Source: Symbiodinium natans
Lineage: Eukaryota; Sar; Dinophyceae; Suessiales; Symbiodiniaceae
Assembly: GCA_905221605.1 (NCBI GenBank)
Contig: CAJNDS010002113.1
Coordinates: 1,070,524-1,115,523, forward strand
Length of the DNA stretch: 45,000 bases
Reading direction: 5' to 3'
This document shows positions 19,528 through 29,817 of the stretch, in pieces (within the stretch, counting starts at the first letter, position 1; each line of letters opens with the position of its first letter). The translations under genes were made by a program, and so were the position numbers. Under the pieces are notes generated by a model. That model was not told the DNA's origin. It ran no database searches and saw nothing but the letters and a program-made list of their open reading frames with translations.

Positions 19528-21011
19528 TCAATCTGGGACCTTTCGACGATGGTCCAAGAACTGCCCGCGTACTCCGCCGCTGCGGGTGCCAGGGAGGTGA
19601 CGTGGGTTGGGGGGAGGGTTTAGGGTTTAGGGTTTAGGATTTAGGATTTAGGGTTTTGGGTGGCTATAGGTTCAGGGTACTTTTTCAATTCGATTAGCGT
19701 CTGCATGGTCTAAGTGTTGTTTGACGTAGAAGGAATTTCGCACCGGGCATGAGGGTCGATCCAAATAAGTTATGGCCCCCAAGCCCTAAACCCTAAACCG
19801 TAAATCGCGGTCCCTTTAGCAGGTCGTCTCAATGGTACCCCAAACCGTGAACCTGAACCTGAACCCTAAATCCTAAACCCTAAACCCTAAACCCTAAACC
19901 CTGAACCCTGAACCCTGAACCCTGAACCCTGAACCCTGAACCCTGAACCCTGAACCCTGAACCCTAAACCCCAAACCAAAACCGACATCTCATCAGATGG
20001 AGTCCTACCAGCGGGACTGGACCAATATCCTGGACAACGTGGACAGAGACCCGGCCTTAGCATGCGGACAAGCAACCCTAACCCTAAGGGTCCATGTACC
20101 TTAGCATTATGTACTTGGGCCCTAAAGGCCCCAAATAGGAGACCCAAGTATTTCCTATTTAAGTACATGGACCCTTAGGGTAATGCCCTGCTAGTAAATC
20201 TTGAAAACGCCAGGGTTCAGGATTTAGGGTTTCGGGTTGCGCTGATTCTCCTGAACAACTTGCAACAGCTGCAAGCGCAACAGCCCGAAACCCCACGACC
20301 CTACAAAGCCCTCAACCCGAAAACCCCTAAACCGGTAGCGATGAACCCTGAGAGCCCTCAGTTCCGAAACAATCCAGGACCAAGAGCAGGCCTATCTTCC
20401 CTGTTTTTAGTTCCCTTCTAAGCCCCTTTAAAGCAAGAAAGGGCACCCTTTTCATTCCTAGGTTACTCTTGGGGGTCTAGATTGGGCCTAGAAAAAACTG
20501 GCAAGTAGCCCCAAACCCTCAAACCCGAAGCTGTGCCCCTCGACTCAGCTGATGTCCCTCTCAGCGAGTTGGGGATCTTAAGCCTTTAGCCCTGCAAAAC
20601 CCCTTTCAGCGAAAAAAAAGCCCTGAACTCCCTGAGCTCCAAGCCCTAAACCCCAAACCCCAAGCCCCAAGCCCTAAACCCTAAACCCTAAACCCTAAAC
20701 TCTAAACTCTAAACCCTAAACCTTATAAACCCTAAACCCTGCCCTAAGTATCAAGCCTGCATGCAAGGGCGGAAAAGCTTAGAAGTTCAGATTCCCTGAG
20801 CGTCTGCTTGAAGGTTCATGGTGCGTGGTATAAGTACAGTTACGCTTAGCCCTGAACCTTAAACCCCAAACCCTAATTAAACCCTAAACCCTAATCCCTA
20901 AACCCTAAACCCCATGGTTCGTAACTACTGTACTATGAACCTCCAACTGTGGTAAGGCCGCGTTCTACTTCGACTACTTCCGTGTGGCGCTGCGGGGAGC
21001 CGAAGCGTGGG
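19528..21011 (+). CDS. Three candidate exons of one gene, unknown family
   Basis: Exon 19528-19596 (after CCACGCAG; SIWDLSTMVQELPAYSAAAG ARE; donor GAG/GTGACG), exon 19997-20038 (after CATCAG; MESYQRDWTNILDN; donor AAC/GTGGAC) and exon 20957-21011 (after GGTAAG; AAFYFDYFRVALRGAEAW; donor GT of GTTTAGG) all join in phase 0. All have GC-rich third positions. The introns carry long heptamer arrays plus elements of families A, B and C. Neither start nor stop found. I could not assign a family. Confidence 0.5.
20081..20181. mobile_element. Foldback element, family C, near-perfect ends
   Basis: ACCCTAAGGGTCCATGTACC at the left and GTACATGGACCCTTAGGGT at the right are inverted repeats. The centre is GGGCCCTAAAGGCCCCAAATAGGAGACCCAAGTA. 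The 10-base end ACCCTAAGGG is itself CCCTAA joined to a reversed TTAGGG. Confidence 0.85.
20384..20480. mobile_element. Foldback element, family A
   Basis: CCAGGACCAAGAGCAGGCC ... GGTTACTCTTGGGGGTCTAG with the AGTTCCCTTCTAAGCCCC and AAAGGGCACCC core. 97 bp. Confidence 0.7.
20807..20950. mobile_element. Foldback element, family B, interrupted by CCCTAAA-type array
   Basis: Left end GCTTGAAGGTTCATGGT and right end ACTATGAACCTCCAACT match family B ends. The middle (about 20850-20915) has been taken over by CCCTAAA-like repeats, as in the copy at 6611. Confidence 0.6.
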
Positions 21012-22145
21012 GTTTAGGGTTTAGGGCTTCGGGTTTCGGGTTTCAGTTCAGGGTTTAGGGTTTAGGGTTTTGAGTGCTTGGGGCCCAGGGCTTAGAGGGA
21101 TTGCCTGGCTGGCACCTCAGAGGAAGGATGCTGGGGTCTCCATTCCCTGAGGGTTTTCAGGGTCCCAGAGCATCAGCAGGTTCATAGCAGGTTTGGTGAA
21201 TATAGGGGTTGGAAAAATCACTATGAATATCCCCTCATGGTCCATACAGAATTATACGGTGTTGTCGCCCAAAAAGCCTCCTCTAAATATTTAGGGCCTT
21301 ATTATAATAATTAAATTATAGGCTTTGAAACACGGTTTAGAAGAGGGTTTGTTGCAGGGCTTGTCAAAGGTTTATGATGGAGGGTGTTTTTTTTTTGAGG
21401 TTGTGGGTGGCCCCAAAAAACCTAAAGTCCTACTCAAAAAACATCTTTCGTTTCCGCCCCAAAAGCCCGAAACCCTAGCAGCCTGTTGCTTGTGCTTAGT
21501 AGTAGAGTAGGCGACCTTTAACCTTGTTGGGGAAAAAAGTCCCTACTTCAATCCCAAAGGGCAACCTTAGTTCCTGGGGCTTGAGGCTAGCCCTAAACCC
21601 TAAACCCTAAACCCTAAACCCTAAACCCTAAACCCTGAACCTAAAACCCCCAAACCCCAAGCCCCCAGCCCCAAGCGCCAAACCCTAAGCACAGCAAACC
21701 CTGAAGTTCCTTCTTGAACGAAGCCCTAAGGTGAACTCCCAAACCCAAGCTCTCATGTCCCCTCGCCTTCAGGGTTCAGGGTTAGGGGTTTGGGGTTTAC
21801 ATTTCGGGGTCGAAACCTCTACGAGAATCTGGCAAGTAGCCCTGAATACTTCGGGCTTGCGCCTTTTGAGATATCTTTTTCACGTGTTAAGGGCTTATAG
21901 GGCTTAGGGCTTAGGGACTACGTCGCCTTATATTCCCCCACACGAAATCCCCACTCAGGCCGAGCACATGAGGACCCAATGAGCCCTAAAAGGATTTGTG
22001 GTCCATATACGTTAATCGGACTTATAGTAGTACAGGGTACGACCCCCAATTTTAGAGTTCATTTCGTCCCCAAGCTAAGACCCTCAGACCCTAAACCCTT
22101 AACCCTAAACCCTAAACCCTTCACCCCAAACCCCAAATGGGGGAG
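21012..22145. other. No firm gene; repeats and AT-rich sequence
   Basis: Heptamer blocks at 21040-21075, 21590-21640, 21890-21915 and 22088-22120. Sequence 21180-21540 is AT-richer, with a (T)9 and several GGGGAAAA-type runs and no coding composition. A short AG-to-GT island at about 21110-21155 is possible but unsupported. Confidence 0.45.
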
Positions 22146-22227
22146 CAAACCGAGGTTCTGGTACACCCTGGTCATCGCCACGCAGTTTTCGAAGGCGCAT
22201 CAAGCGGCAAGAATCCCTGCGCTCTGA
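22146..22227 (+). CDS. Candidate terminal exon
   Basis: After GGGGGAG, 26 codons read KPRFWYTLVIATQFSKAHQA then ARIPAL to TGA at 22225. Hydrophobic/aromatic start, then a polar tail. CCCTAAA-type block directly upstream. Confidence 0.4.
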
Positions 22228-22470
22228 GGCCTAGACCCTATACGACCCTACATGCCCGATATAAACCCTGCACAAACCCTGTATAAACCCTGTGTAAACC
22301 TTATAAAAAAACCTACATAGACCCTTGTTTACACCCCATAAGCTCTACAAACCCTAAGAAGCTGTTTGTTTGGGGTTTGAAAGCCTGATGGTTCTAGAAA
22401 GGTCCACCTCGCCCCCCGCAGTTGTAAGGGTTGAACCTTGGTCACTGAGTGCAAGCAGCGGCCGGGAGTT

Positions 22471-22567
22471 GGAATGTTCCGCCTTATACTAACAGTCCTT
22501 GATAGGGATTCCAACAGGGGGTACTATGATCCCCATAAAGGACTGTTAGTATAAGGGGAAACATCCC
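22471..22567. mobile_element. Foldback element, family D
   Basis: GGAATGTTCCGCCTTATACTAACAG and CTGTTAGTATAAGGGGAAACATCC are inverted repeats (one to two mismatches), with a GTCCTT/AAGGAC extension and a 40-base loop. Confidence 0.82.
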
Positions 22568-22770
22568 AAGCCACACACATGTAAGGCCAAAAGCCTTCCT
22601 TTTCTGAGAGCCTTCTCCCTCCGTCCTCGTCACCCAGCCCCAAGGCAGTGCCGCAGCTTTGCTCATGTGGGTTTTAAGCCTTAGACTTTTACTCTTACGG
22701 CACTGGCTTCAGGGCTTAGAGGCTGTCAGGGCCTGGAAGGTTGGATTTCAGCATTAAATGCACCCTAATT

Positions 22771-22906
22771 CCTTAAACCCTTCAAACCCTTCAAACCCTT
22801 CAAACCCTTAAAACCCTTCAAGCCCTTCAAGCCCTTCAAACCCTTCAAGCCCTTCAAACCCTTCAGACCCTTCAGACCCTTCAAACCCTTCAAACCCCTT
22901 TGCCGC
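22771..22906. repeat. 9-bp minisatellite (CCCTTCAAA / CCCTTCAAG)
   Basis: About 14 units of CCCTTCAA(A/G) with some CAGA variants. Reads like a CCCTAAA derivative. It lies just upstream of the exon at 22935 and creates the GLK-repeat minus-strand open frame. Confidence 0.93.
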
Positions 22907-22934
22907 TTGCTAAATCTCACCACCGCCTCTGCAG

Positions 22935-23619
22935 ATCTTCGCTGGACAGCCCAAGCTGGCTCAGCCCCTTGGCGCGCTGAGTCCATCCTCGCACGGGTAC
23001 TTAGGGTTTAGGGTTTAGGGTTTAGGCTTCGGGGTAGTAGGATTTAGGGTTTAGGGTTTAGAAATGGTTTATAGGGTTTAGGGTAGTAGGCAGGGATTAG
23101 GGTCCAGGGTTCCAGCCCTCTTTGCGAAGAGAGAGGGAGTTCGGGTTCAGGGCAATAGGGTTTCGGGCGTAGGATAGTAGGCTTCAGGGTCCAGGGCCCC
23201 AGCCCGTTTTGATACCCGAAGCTAGAGGGAGTTTGCCATTTAGATCAGCCCCCCTCCCCCCACCCCGCCCACCCCACTCGTCTGGTCGTTCTTCTTTTGT
23301 TGGCGCAGATGAGGCCCTCAGCTTCAGCAGCCCCAACCAGTTTCTCTTTGACGAGTGGACGGAGGCCTGGCGAAACACGAGGCCCAGAAGTCCGCCATCT
23401 CGAAGCCGCAGCCGCAGCCGCGACAGGCGGATTGGAGACCATGACCTTCACGACCTAAACCCTAAATCCTAGGCCCTGAACCCTAAACCCTAAACCCTAA
23501 ACCCTAAACCTTGACTTTTTGAACCGCAGCAGATTGCCGGGAGAACATGGGTGGTGCTCATATGGGCCCGTGCCCTGAAGCCGTGGTATAAGCGGTCTCC
23601 TTGTAAGGGCCCATACTAA
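22935..23619 (+). CDS. RS-rich protein, multi-exon fragment
   Basis: Exon 22935-22996 (after CTCTGCAG; IFAGQPKLAQPLGALSPSSH), short exon 23116-23144 (after TTCCAG; PLCEERGSS), exon 23309 to about 23451 (after TTGGCGCAG; EALSFSSPNQFLFDEWTEAW then RNTRPRSPPSRSRSRSRDRR) and a possible exon from 23530 (after ACCGCAG; QIAGRTWVVLIWARALKPWY) are consistent in phase. Alternating Arg-Ser dipeptides are typical of SR-type pre-mRNA splicing proteins, so a nuclear RNA-processing role is plausible; no RNA-binding domain is visible. The third exon has no GT at its end: CAC is followed by GACCTAAACCC, so a GA donor would be needed. All strands of the RS region are open, so composition rather than openness is the evidence. 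Confidence 0.45.
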
Positions 23620-23816
23620 GGGACCATGTAGCTACCCTAAGATGAAGGGTTTAGCGTCTGGTCTTCGGTATTCCTCAGTGAGTTTCTCTATCAACAAAAC
23701 CCTAAACCCTGCAAACCCGCCTGCCCACTACCCCTATACCCCAAGCCCTAAACCCTGAACCCTGAACCCTGAACCCTAAACCCTAAACCCTAAACCCTAA
23801 GTTGATGAGAGCCCAG

Positions 23817-23865
23817 GCTCATGTCTGCCTTCACACACGCCTCCGAGGACTCCTCTCAGTCCTGA
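23817..23865 (+). CDS. Candidate terminal exon
   Basis: After GAGCCCAG, 15 codons read LMSAFTHASEDSSQS to TGA. CCCTAAA upstream, TTTAGGG directly downstream. Short, with one competing open frame. Confidence 0.33.
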
Positions 23866-24157
23866 AGTTTAGGGCTTCAGGGGTTTAGGGTTTGGGGTTT
23901 GGGGTTTAGGGTTTAGGGCAAGTTTAGGGTTTAGGGCTTCAGGGTTTATGGGGGTTTTATGGTTTTAGGGTTTCAGGGTATCGGGTTTAGGGTTTTAGGG
24001 TTTTGGGTTTAGGGTTCAGGGTTATGGTTTTGGGTTCCAGGGTGAACCACCCTAAACCCTAAGCCCTGAAAGGTGAACTTCCGACAGTTTCGGTGCCCTC
24101 AACCTGTGAGGAGGGACCCCCAGGACCCTTAAACCGGCCCCAAGAGTAACCAAGGAA

Positions 24158-24233
24158 GTTTAGGGTTTAGGGTTTAGGGTTTAGGGTTTAGGGTTTAGGG
24201 TTTAGGGTTTAGGGTTTAGGGTTTAGGGTTTAG
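24158..24233. repeat. Uninterrupted TTTAGGG array
   Basis: About 11 perfect heptamers in G-strand orientation with no variants, among the cleanest in the window. It contrasts with the degenerate array just upstream (23880-24040). Confidence 0.95.
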
Positions 24234-24329
24234 TGAAAAGCGCGCCCCTTTTTAAACGGGCTAAAAAAACCTAAGCCCGAAGAAAGGGGGAACAAGGGCC
24301 TTGTCTGGGTCCTGGTCCCAGCATAACCC

Positions 24330-24394
24330 CTATATATATGTATATATATATATATATATATATTTATTTATTTATTTATTTGTTTATTTATTTC
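24330..24394. repeat. (TA)n followed by (TTTA)n microsatellite
   Basis: A TA dinucleotide run changes into TTTA tetranucleotides. Further TA runs are at 28889-28917 and 29479-29510. Confidence 0.95.
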
Positions 24395-24885
24395 TATGTG
24401 CCACATATAGGCCCTGTATACACAAGTAGCCCCCACCTGACCCCCAAGGTCCCTTACAAGAGGCCCTTCTTTAGTCCAACTTGGAAGCTTTGAAGCCCTA
24501 AACCTTGGACCAAGAAAAAACTCTGCCCTCCCTCCCTAGCCCCCCCCCGGGGCCCGGAACCCTAAAACCCCTAAGCCTTGAAACCCAAAACCCGACAACA
24601 CCCTCCAATCCTGAAACTCTAAAATCCCCAAAACCCTCGAAGCCCTCAAGCTCTAAAACCCTAAAACCCGCTGAACCCTCAAACTCTAAAACCCTCTAAA
24701 CCCTCAAACCCGAAAGCCCGAAAAACCTGAACCCCAAAAGCCCTACTCCCCCTCCTTGGATTCCTCATCCACCTGCCCATGCCACCTTAAAGCATCGCGT
24801 CAAACAGGGTTTAGGGTTTAGGGTTTAGGGTTTAGGGTTTAGGGTTTAGGGTTTAGGCTGCTTCAACACTCGTTCCACCCCCCAG

Positions 24886-24963
24886 GACTTGCTGCACTTT
24901 TCGCTGCTGTTCTTTGTGCTCTTCCTGAGCTTCGTGGCCACCTCAGCACCTTTTGATTCCTAA
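24886..24963 (+). CDS. Membrane-helix exon, possibly polycystin/ion-channel type
   Basis: After a C-rich tract and CCCCCCAG, 25 codons read DLLHFSLLFFVLFLSFVATS then APFDS, and TAA is supplied by the first base triplet of a CCCTAAA array. The aromatic-rich helix resembles the start of transmembrane segments in polycystin/TRP-like channels, which are numerous in dinoflagellates, but a single helix cannot prove the family. The stop may be an artefact: a donor (for example GT at 24936 or a GC at 24946) could end the exon earlier. Confidence 0.42.
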   Translation, partial: DLLHFSLLFFVLFLSFVATSAPFDS

Positions 24964-25180
24964 ACCCTAAGCCCTATAAACCCTAAGCCCTAAACCCTAA
25001 ACCCTAAACAGACGCGAATGAATGCCCGAAGACCCTAAGCCCTACGCCGTGACGCCCCATGACCCCTGAATGCTTCTGGATCCCTTTGTAGTAATATTAT
25101 TGCTCAAGAACCACCAAAAACAAAAACAACACAAATAGTACGATTCTTCCTCATAAGGGTAACATAGGGATTATCATCTC

Positions 25181-25210
25181 TTTTTTTTTTTTTTGGGGGG
25201 GGGGGGGGGG
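25181..25210. repeat. T14-G16 compound homopolymer
   Basis: A run of 14 T changes directly into 16 G.  The same composite (T14-G12) is at 37257-37282. Confidence 0.95.
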
Positions 25211-25446
25211 TTCTTAGGCCAATAGTGCTTTCGTGGTCCCTCAAGCTCCTGCGAGCAGGTAATGGTTCCAGGGTGTAGGGTTTAGGGCTTAGGGAGCAGT
25301 GCCAGTTTGCCCCTTTTGTCGGGTTGGTGCCCTTATATCGACATGGCTATAGAGCCTCCTTCCCACAAACCCTAACTAGGGTGACCCGAAACCCTAAATC
25401 CTAAACCCTAAGCCCTAACCCTATAGTAATACCCTGCAACCTTCAG

Positions 25447-26071
25447 GGTGTACGGTATGTTTTCAACGGAGCTGGTGATTGTACCGATCTGGCTGTGCAG
25501 ATCTAAGCTCGGCGCAGTGATGCTTAGGGTGGAGCGAGGTCTTAGGGTTTAGGGTTTGGGCGGTTTGGGCGGTTTGGGGTTTAGGGTTTAGGGTTCGGGT
25601 TTAGGGTCCAGAAGAACTCCGAAATCTCGAAGCTACCAGGGCTGAGGGTTTTGGCATCAGCTCTCGTGGTGAAACTTTAGCATTCTGAAGCTTGAAGCCA
25701 CTTCGGGACGATGCGCCATAGGTCCTACCTGCACCCTGAGCCCTGAACCTCAAACCCTAAAGCCCTGAGCCCCAAACCCTAACCCTATATACCCTATGGA
25801 CCCTAAAAACCCTTAAACCCTTAAACCCCATAAACCTCCTACAAACCTTATCGAACCTATAAACCCCATAAACACTTTAAACCCTTAAACCCTATAAACC
25901 CTATGAATCTCATAACCCTAAACCCTAAACCCTAAACCCTAAACCCTAAACCCTAAACCCTAAACCCTAAACCCTAAACCCTAAACCCTAAACCCTATGC
26001 AGGCCATCGGTGGCTTCATGATCTGGGGGATGGTCATGGAGAAGTGGTTAGAGCCCCAGCCGCGGCTTTGA
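25447..26071 (+). CDS. Two-exon C-terminal end of a membrane protein
   Basis: Exon 25447-25528 (after CCTTCAG) reads VYGMFSTELVIVPIWLCRSK then LGAVMLR and ends in phase 0 at GT 25529. Exon 26003-26071 (after CTATGCAG) starts in phase 0 and reads AIGGFMIWGMVMEKWLEPQP RL to TGA. Joined, they give two hydrophobic segments and a short polar tail. GC3-rich. The intron ends with about 12 perfect CCCTAAA units. The family is not recognised; the helix exon at 24886 might belong to the same gene, but the phase is not shown. Confidence 0.5.
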
Positions 26072-26336
26072 AGCTCGGAGCGTTCCTGGAGAAATCCCCC
26101 AGTTCCTTCTTGGGTTTAGGGTTTAGGGTTTAGGGTTTAGGGTTTCGGCTTTCGGGTTTCGGGTTTAGGGTTTAGGGTTACCCCTCGCCCTCCCCCTCCA
26201 ACTCCCTAAAGGTACTCCCCCAACAGTTTTTGGGTCTTCGAATTCCTCAGTTCCTTCTTCACAGGGTTTTGGGGCTTTAGGGTTTTAGGTCTAGAACACC
26301 GGTCTATGTCTTAGGGAGCTGCCTAGCCGCACGTAG

Positions 26337-26439
26337 GCTGCGGCTTGTTGCAATGTGCTGGCTCCTGTACCGCAAGTGTCAGCAGCATCGCTTATATAAG
26401 TGTTGGGAAGATTCGTCCACCCACCGTGTCAGAGGGTGA
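26337..26439 (+). CDS. Candidate terminal exon, Cys-rich
   Basis: After CACGTAG, 33 codons read LRLVAMCWLLYRKCQQHRLY then KCWEDSSTHRVRG to TGA at 26437. It ends 34 bases before a family B element. Single island with no partner. Confidence 0.35.
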
Positions 26440-26472
26440 TATCATTTCAAAGTTTGGGTCTGGTTTGGATGC

Positions 26473-26620
26473 TACTTGGAGGTTCATGGTACTTATTAAC
26501 CAATTATAACTGAACTTATAGCTGTAGTTACTTAGAACCATATTAGGGCACTTAAGGGTCTTATAATTGGGTTGCAAGTACAGTTGTAATTGGTTAATAA
26601 GTACCATGCACATCCAAGTA
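26473..26620. mobile_element. Foldback element, family B, intact copy
   Basis: TACTTGGAGGTTCATGGTACTTATTAACCAATTATAACTG is matched by its inverted complement at the right end, ending ...TACCATGCACATCCAAGTA. The AT-rich interior has no heptamer array. 148 bp. Best reference copy of the family in this window. Sequence 26649-26710 just downstream is a partial family E copy. Confidence 0.88.
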
Positions 26621-27011
26621 GGGGGCTTCTGTGCCAGAGCGAAAAGGGCCGGAAGAATTACTCATAGTGTTCCCTTACAGTCCCTTTTATAACCGCAGGG
26701 CCGAAGATTCAGGGCCCAGGGCCTACGGTGACGGTCTAGGGTTGAGGGTTTAGGATTCAGGGTTTAGGGTTTGGGGTGCGCAGGGTCTTTAGGGTCTCGG
26801 GAGGTTAGTTGCGTCATATGGGGTATTTCGTTCATTTTGATGGCCGAGGTCAACGCCGGGCAAGGCAGGAAAGGGAAGTGATCTGTGCCTTATATAGTCG
26901 TACTTGAAGGTTCACGGTTATAAGGATGCTTTAGGGTTTAAAGGGTTTAAAGGGTTTGGGGTTTAGGGTTCGGGGTTTAGGGTTTAGGCTTGCTACCAGA
27001 CATAACCATGG

Positions 27012-27068
27012 CTAGGACCGGGAGTAGGGCCTTTCTTCACTTTTTATTCCCAGGTTACTCCCGGGTCT
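27012..27068. mobile_element. Foldback element, family A, internally deleted
   Basis: CTAGGACCGGGAGTAGGGCC ... GGTTACTCCCGGGTCTCC, only 57 bp: both ends kept, most of the core missing. Confidence 0.7.
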
Positions 27069-27102
27069 CCTGCCTAATGACCTAATCCCGCGAGCCTCCA
27101 AG

Positions 27103-27162
27103 TCGTCCTGGGTGGAGTTGGCAGACCCCACAGCCGTCGCGCAAGACATGTTGCTACACTGA
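27103..27162 (+). CDS. Candidate terminal exon
   Basis: After GCCTCCAAG, 19 codons read SSWVELADPTAVAQDMLLH to TGA. All three frames are open for some distance, so the frame choice rests on GC3 only. Confidence 0.3.
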   Translation, partial: SSWVELADPTAVAQDMLLH

Positions 27163-27295
27163 AAGAGGAACCCCAAATCTAAAACCCTCAACCCCCAAAA
27201 GCCTGAGGTTTAGGGTTTGGGGTTTAGGGTTTAGGGTTTAGGGAGCCCCAAAAACCACCCCAAAAGCCCAAAGCCTTAATTGCCGTGCCATCTAG

Positions 27296-28674
27296 CTTGC
27301 GAATTATGGAGATGCCGCCAAGCTTACAACCCCGACACAAGCCACAACCCCTGTGCAGGGTTTAGGATTCAGGGTTTAGGGTTTAGGGTTTAGGGTTTCG
27401 GGTTTAGGGCTAGGAACCCTAACCTAAACCTTGCAACTCCAAACCATCAACCCCAACCCCTGCAAACCCTAGAGTCCGTCAGTTCTCGAGCCCTCAAATG
27501 CTATCAAGCCCTTTCTTGCCCGTATTTCACTTGTCGGAGCTGGGTGCCTTCTTGGGTGTTCTCGGTCTACCCAAACCCCAAAGTATGTAAAATTCTGACC
27601 CTTTATTGGGTTCTGCACTTTTGGGGTCCCCTGAGGCTGCGAGGACTCTTTTGTTAGGTTTTGGGGCCAAAGGCCTTTTTCAAGGTTTTTGGGCTATTTA
27701 GAGCCTAAGGGCCTACGGCTGTGCGGCTGACGGGGGCGAAGTCTTTCAAGCCCTCCCAAGGTTAAGGCTTGAGGGTTTAGGGTTGAGGGGTTGAGGGGTT
27801 CAGGGGTTGAGGGGTTGAGGGTTTGAGGGGTTGAGGGGTTGAGGGGTTGAGGGGTTGAGGGGTTGAGGGGTTGAGGGTTCCCCAGGCTCCTCGAACCCAG
27901 GGCCAAAACTCAACCCCTTATATGAACATAAACCCTAAACCCTAAACCCTAAACCCTAAATCGGGTTTATTTGAGACGGAGGGATGCTGATTTGAAGGCT
28001 TAGGCACTGCTCCTGGTTTCTGGGCCCGAAACTTAAACCGTAACATGCTTTATTTAAACAGCATGTTTAGGGTTTAGGGTTTAGGGCCTCCTGAAATAGG
28101 AGTGCTGCTACGCTTTTTACATGGGTGGGGGTCCTGCAAGGATTGGGATTGTAGCATTTTGGGGCTAGGCAGGAAATTGGAAACCCGGGTCGAGCTTAAT
28201 TATTCCTGGGATGACCAGAAGCACCCAAAGACTCCTTCTTTCAGGGGCTCGCTTCTCTTACCCGATTGAGCAAGAGCACCCTGTTTATACCGTAACCCCA
28301 AACCCTAAACCCCAAACCCCAAACCCCAAACCCTAAACCCTAAACCCTAAACCCTAAACCCTAAACCCTCAGAATCCTAAACCCTATAGACCCCAAACCC
28401 CATCGGGAGGCACTGAACAGCACGCTGCGTGCCCTGATGGGCGAAGTGAACCTGTCGGAGATGTACACGCACTCGCCTTTCGGGACCACAGCGCCCCGAC
28501 CTACGTGGGGTTTAGGGTTTAGGGTTTAGGGTTTAGGGTTGAGGGTTGAGGGTTGAGGGTTTGGCGGACACCTGTTTCATGCGTTTTTCTGCAGAGGGGG
28601 GGGTACCCAGTACACAGTCCAAATGTAGTAAGCGAAAGGCTGTTGAGAAGGACCCAGAAGGCGAAAGGGCCTAG
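27296..28674 (+). CDS. Five-exon C-terminal part of an unknown protein
   Basis: Exons 27296-27359 (LRIMEMPPSLQPRHKPQPLC R), 27483-27555 (FSSPQMLSSPFLPVFHLSEL then GAFL), 28245-28291 (ARFSYPIEQEHPVYT), 28410-28509 (ALNSTLRALMGEVNLSEMYT then HSPFGTTAPRPTW) and 28595-28674 (GGVPSTQSKCSKRKAVEKDP EGERA, TAG) form one open chain of about 120 residues, with all four phases matching. Acceptors are TCTAG, CGTCAG, TTTCAG, GGGAG and TTCTGCAG; all donors are GT. In intron 4 (85 bases) the donor GT is the GT of the first TTTAGGG unit. In intron 3 (118 bases) the repeat is in CCCTAAA orientation. Exon 4 alone is strongly coding by GC3. The tail is hydrophilic with a KRK cluster. Exon 1's frame was picked by phase and is the least sure. 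No family recognised. Confidence 0.57.
27771..27880. repeat. 8-bp minisatellite (TTGAGGGG)
   Basis: About a dozen TTGAGGGG units with TTCAGGGG and TTTGAGGGG variants, inside intron 2 of the five-exon candidate. Another heptamer-derived satellite. Confidence 0.92.
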
Positions 28675-29817
28675 GCCTAAGTGCTGTGAAATGTGGTTCA
28701 GGGTTTCGGGTTTCGGGTTCAGGGTTTCGGGCGTCTCAAAGCTGTGTAGATTCCTCTTTGTTGTTTCAACTCGACGTCGCCTCCTGGCTGAGCTGCGATG
28801 CTTGCATGCCGTCTGGGTTGGATTTGATGATATCTGGGCTGTTCCTCTTCCACTCGCACCTTCACCTACCTTCCTTATATGTATTGACATATATATATAT
28901 AGATATATATATATATGTTTCTTCATTTATTTAGTTATTTCTTTATGTTGGCATGGTCATGCCCCCCCCCCCCCCCCGGGGAGTGATCGTGTGGCATCGG
29001 AATTCGGGCTCAGATTGGTTTAAGCTTAGGGGCTTTAGGTTTTAGATGTCGGGTTTTGGGTCAGAGGTTTGATGCTTTGAGGTCTTTGCAGGTGTGTTCG
29101 GTGCTTTTCGAGGTTTATCTAGGGCTTTTGTGTTCATCTAAGATGCCCAGTAGTACCAGTATTCACTTTTTTGGGGGGTTTAGGTTAAAGAGAACAAGTG
29201 GGTCCTGTTTTGTCCTAGGATACTGGGCAACCTGACCTAGTCATAGGTTTTTATGGCTTAAACTCAAACTGGGTTCAAACCTGTTGAGTGTTAACCCTAG
29301 ACCTTGCGGCCTAGACCTAAACCCGTTCATGTGTTTGAAGTTAGCGTTTGAGGTAGTTTGAGTTCGGGGGACACGATAGGTGGGTTTGATAGACAGGGCA
29401 TACTAACGGGCGAAGACGCCAGACGGCTGACCATAAAACAAAAACAAACACAAACAGAAATACATGTATTTCTCCATATACATATATACATATATATATA
29501 TACATATGCATGGGTATGTAGCTACATGGATACGTAGATATCTAGATATTCAGGGAGGGGCGTGTGTGGTGTGTGTTTAGGTTCCCCATGGCTAATAGCG
29601 GCCAATGGCTGTAGGGTTGATTTAGGGTTTAGGGCCTAGGGTGTTTGGCTGAGGGTTCCCGAAGCTCGCCACTCCTGAGTTGTGTTTTTCGTTTGTCTTG
29701 TCTTCTGGCTGCATTGAGTGTGAAGCCGTGAAGCCCTGTCCTTTGGACTCGTTCCCCATACATTCATGTTAAGCAGTTGGCGTGTGTGTGTATGGACTCA
29801 GTATTCAGGGGGGGCAG
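28675..29817. other. No firm gene; microsatellites and degenerate repeats
   Basis: TA microsatellites (28889-28917, 29479-29510), poly-C at 28962-28977, and a diverged family A-like foldback at about 29146-29240 (GATGCCCAGTAGTACCAGT ... GATACTGGGCAACC). Heptamers are sparse. The 156-codon open frame starting at 28553 combines a real exon region in another frame with repeat sequence, and I do not regard it as a gene. Confidence 0.5.

Noticed and set aside
19887-20168. Open frames with GFRVQGS or LNPKP/NPKP repeats (also 17648, 22765, 24505, 27694 and many frame ends)
   Set aside because: They are translations of TTTAGGG, TTCAGGG, TTGAGGGG or CCCTTCAAA arrays and have no coding composition.
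26392-26613. 73-codon minus-strand frame
   Set aside because: Lies across a family B foldback element.
28553-29023. 156-codon open frame ending in TA-microsatellite and poly-C sequence
   Set aside because: Combines exon sequence in the wrong frame with repeats; the phase-matched frame stops at 28674.
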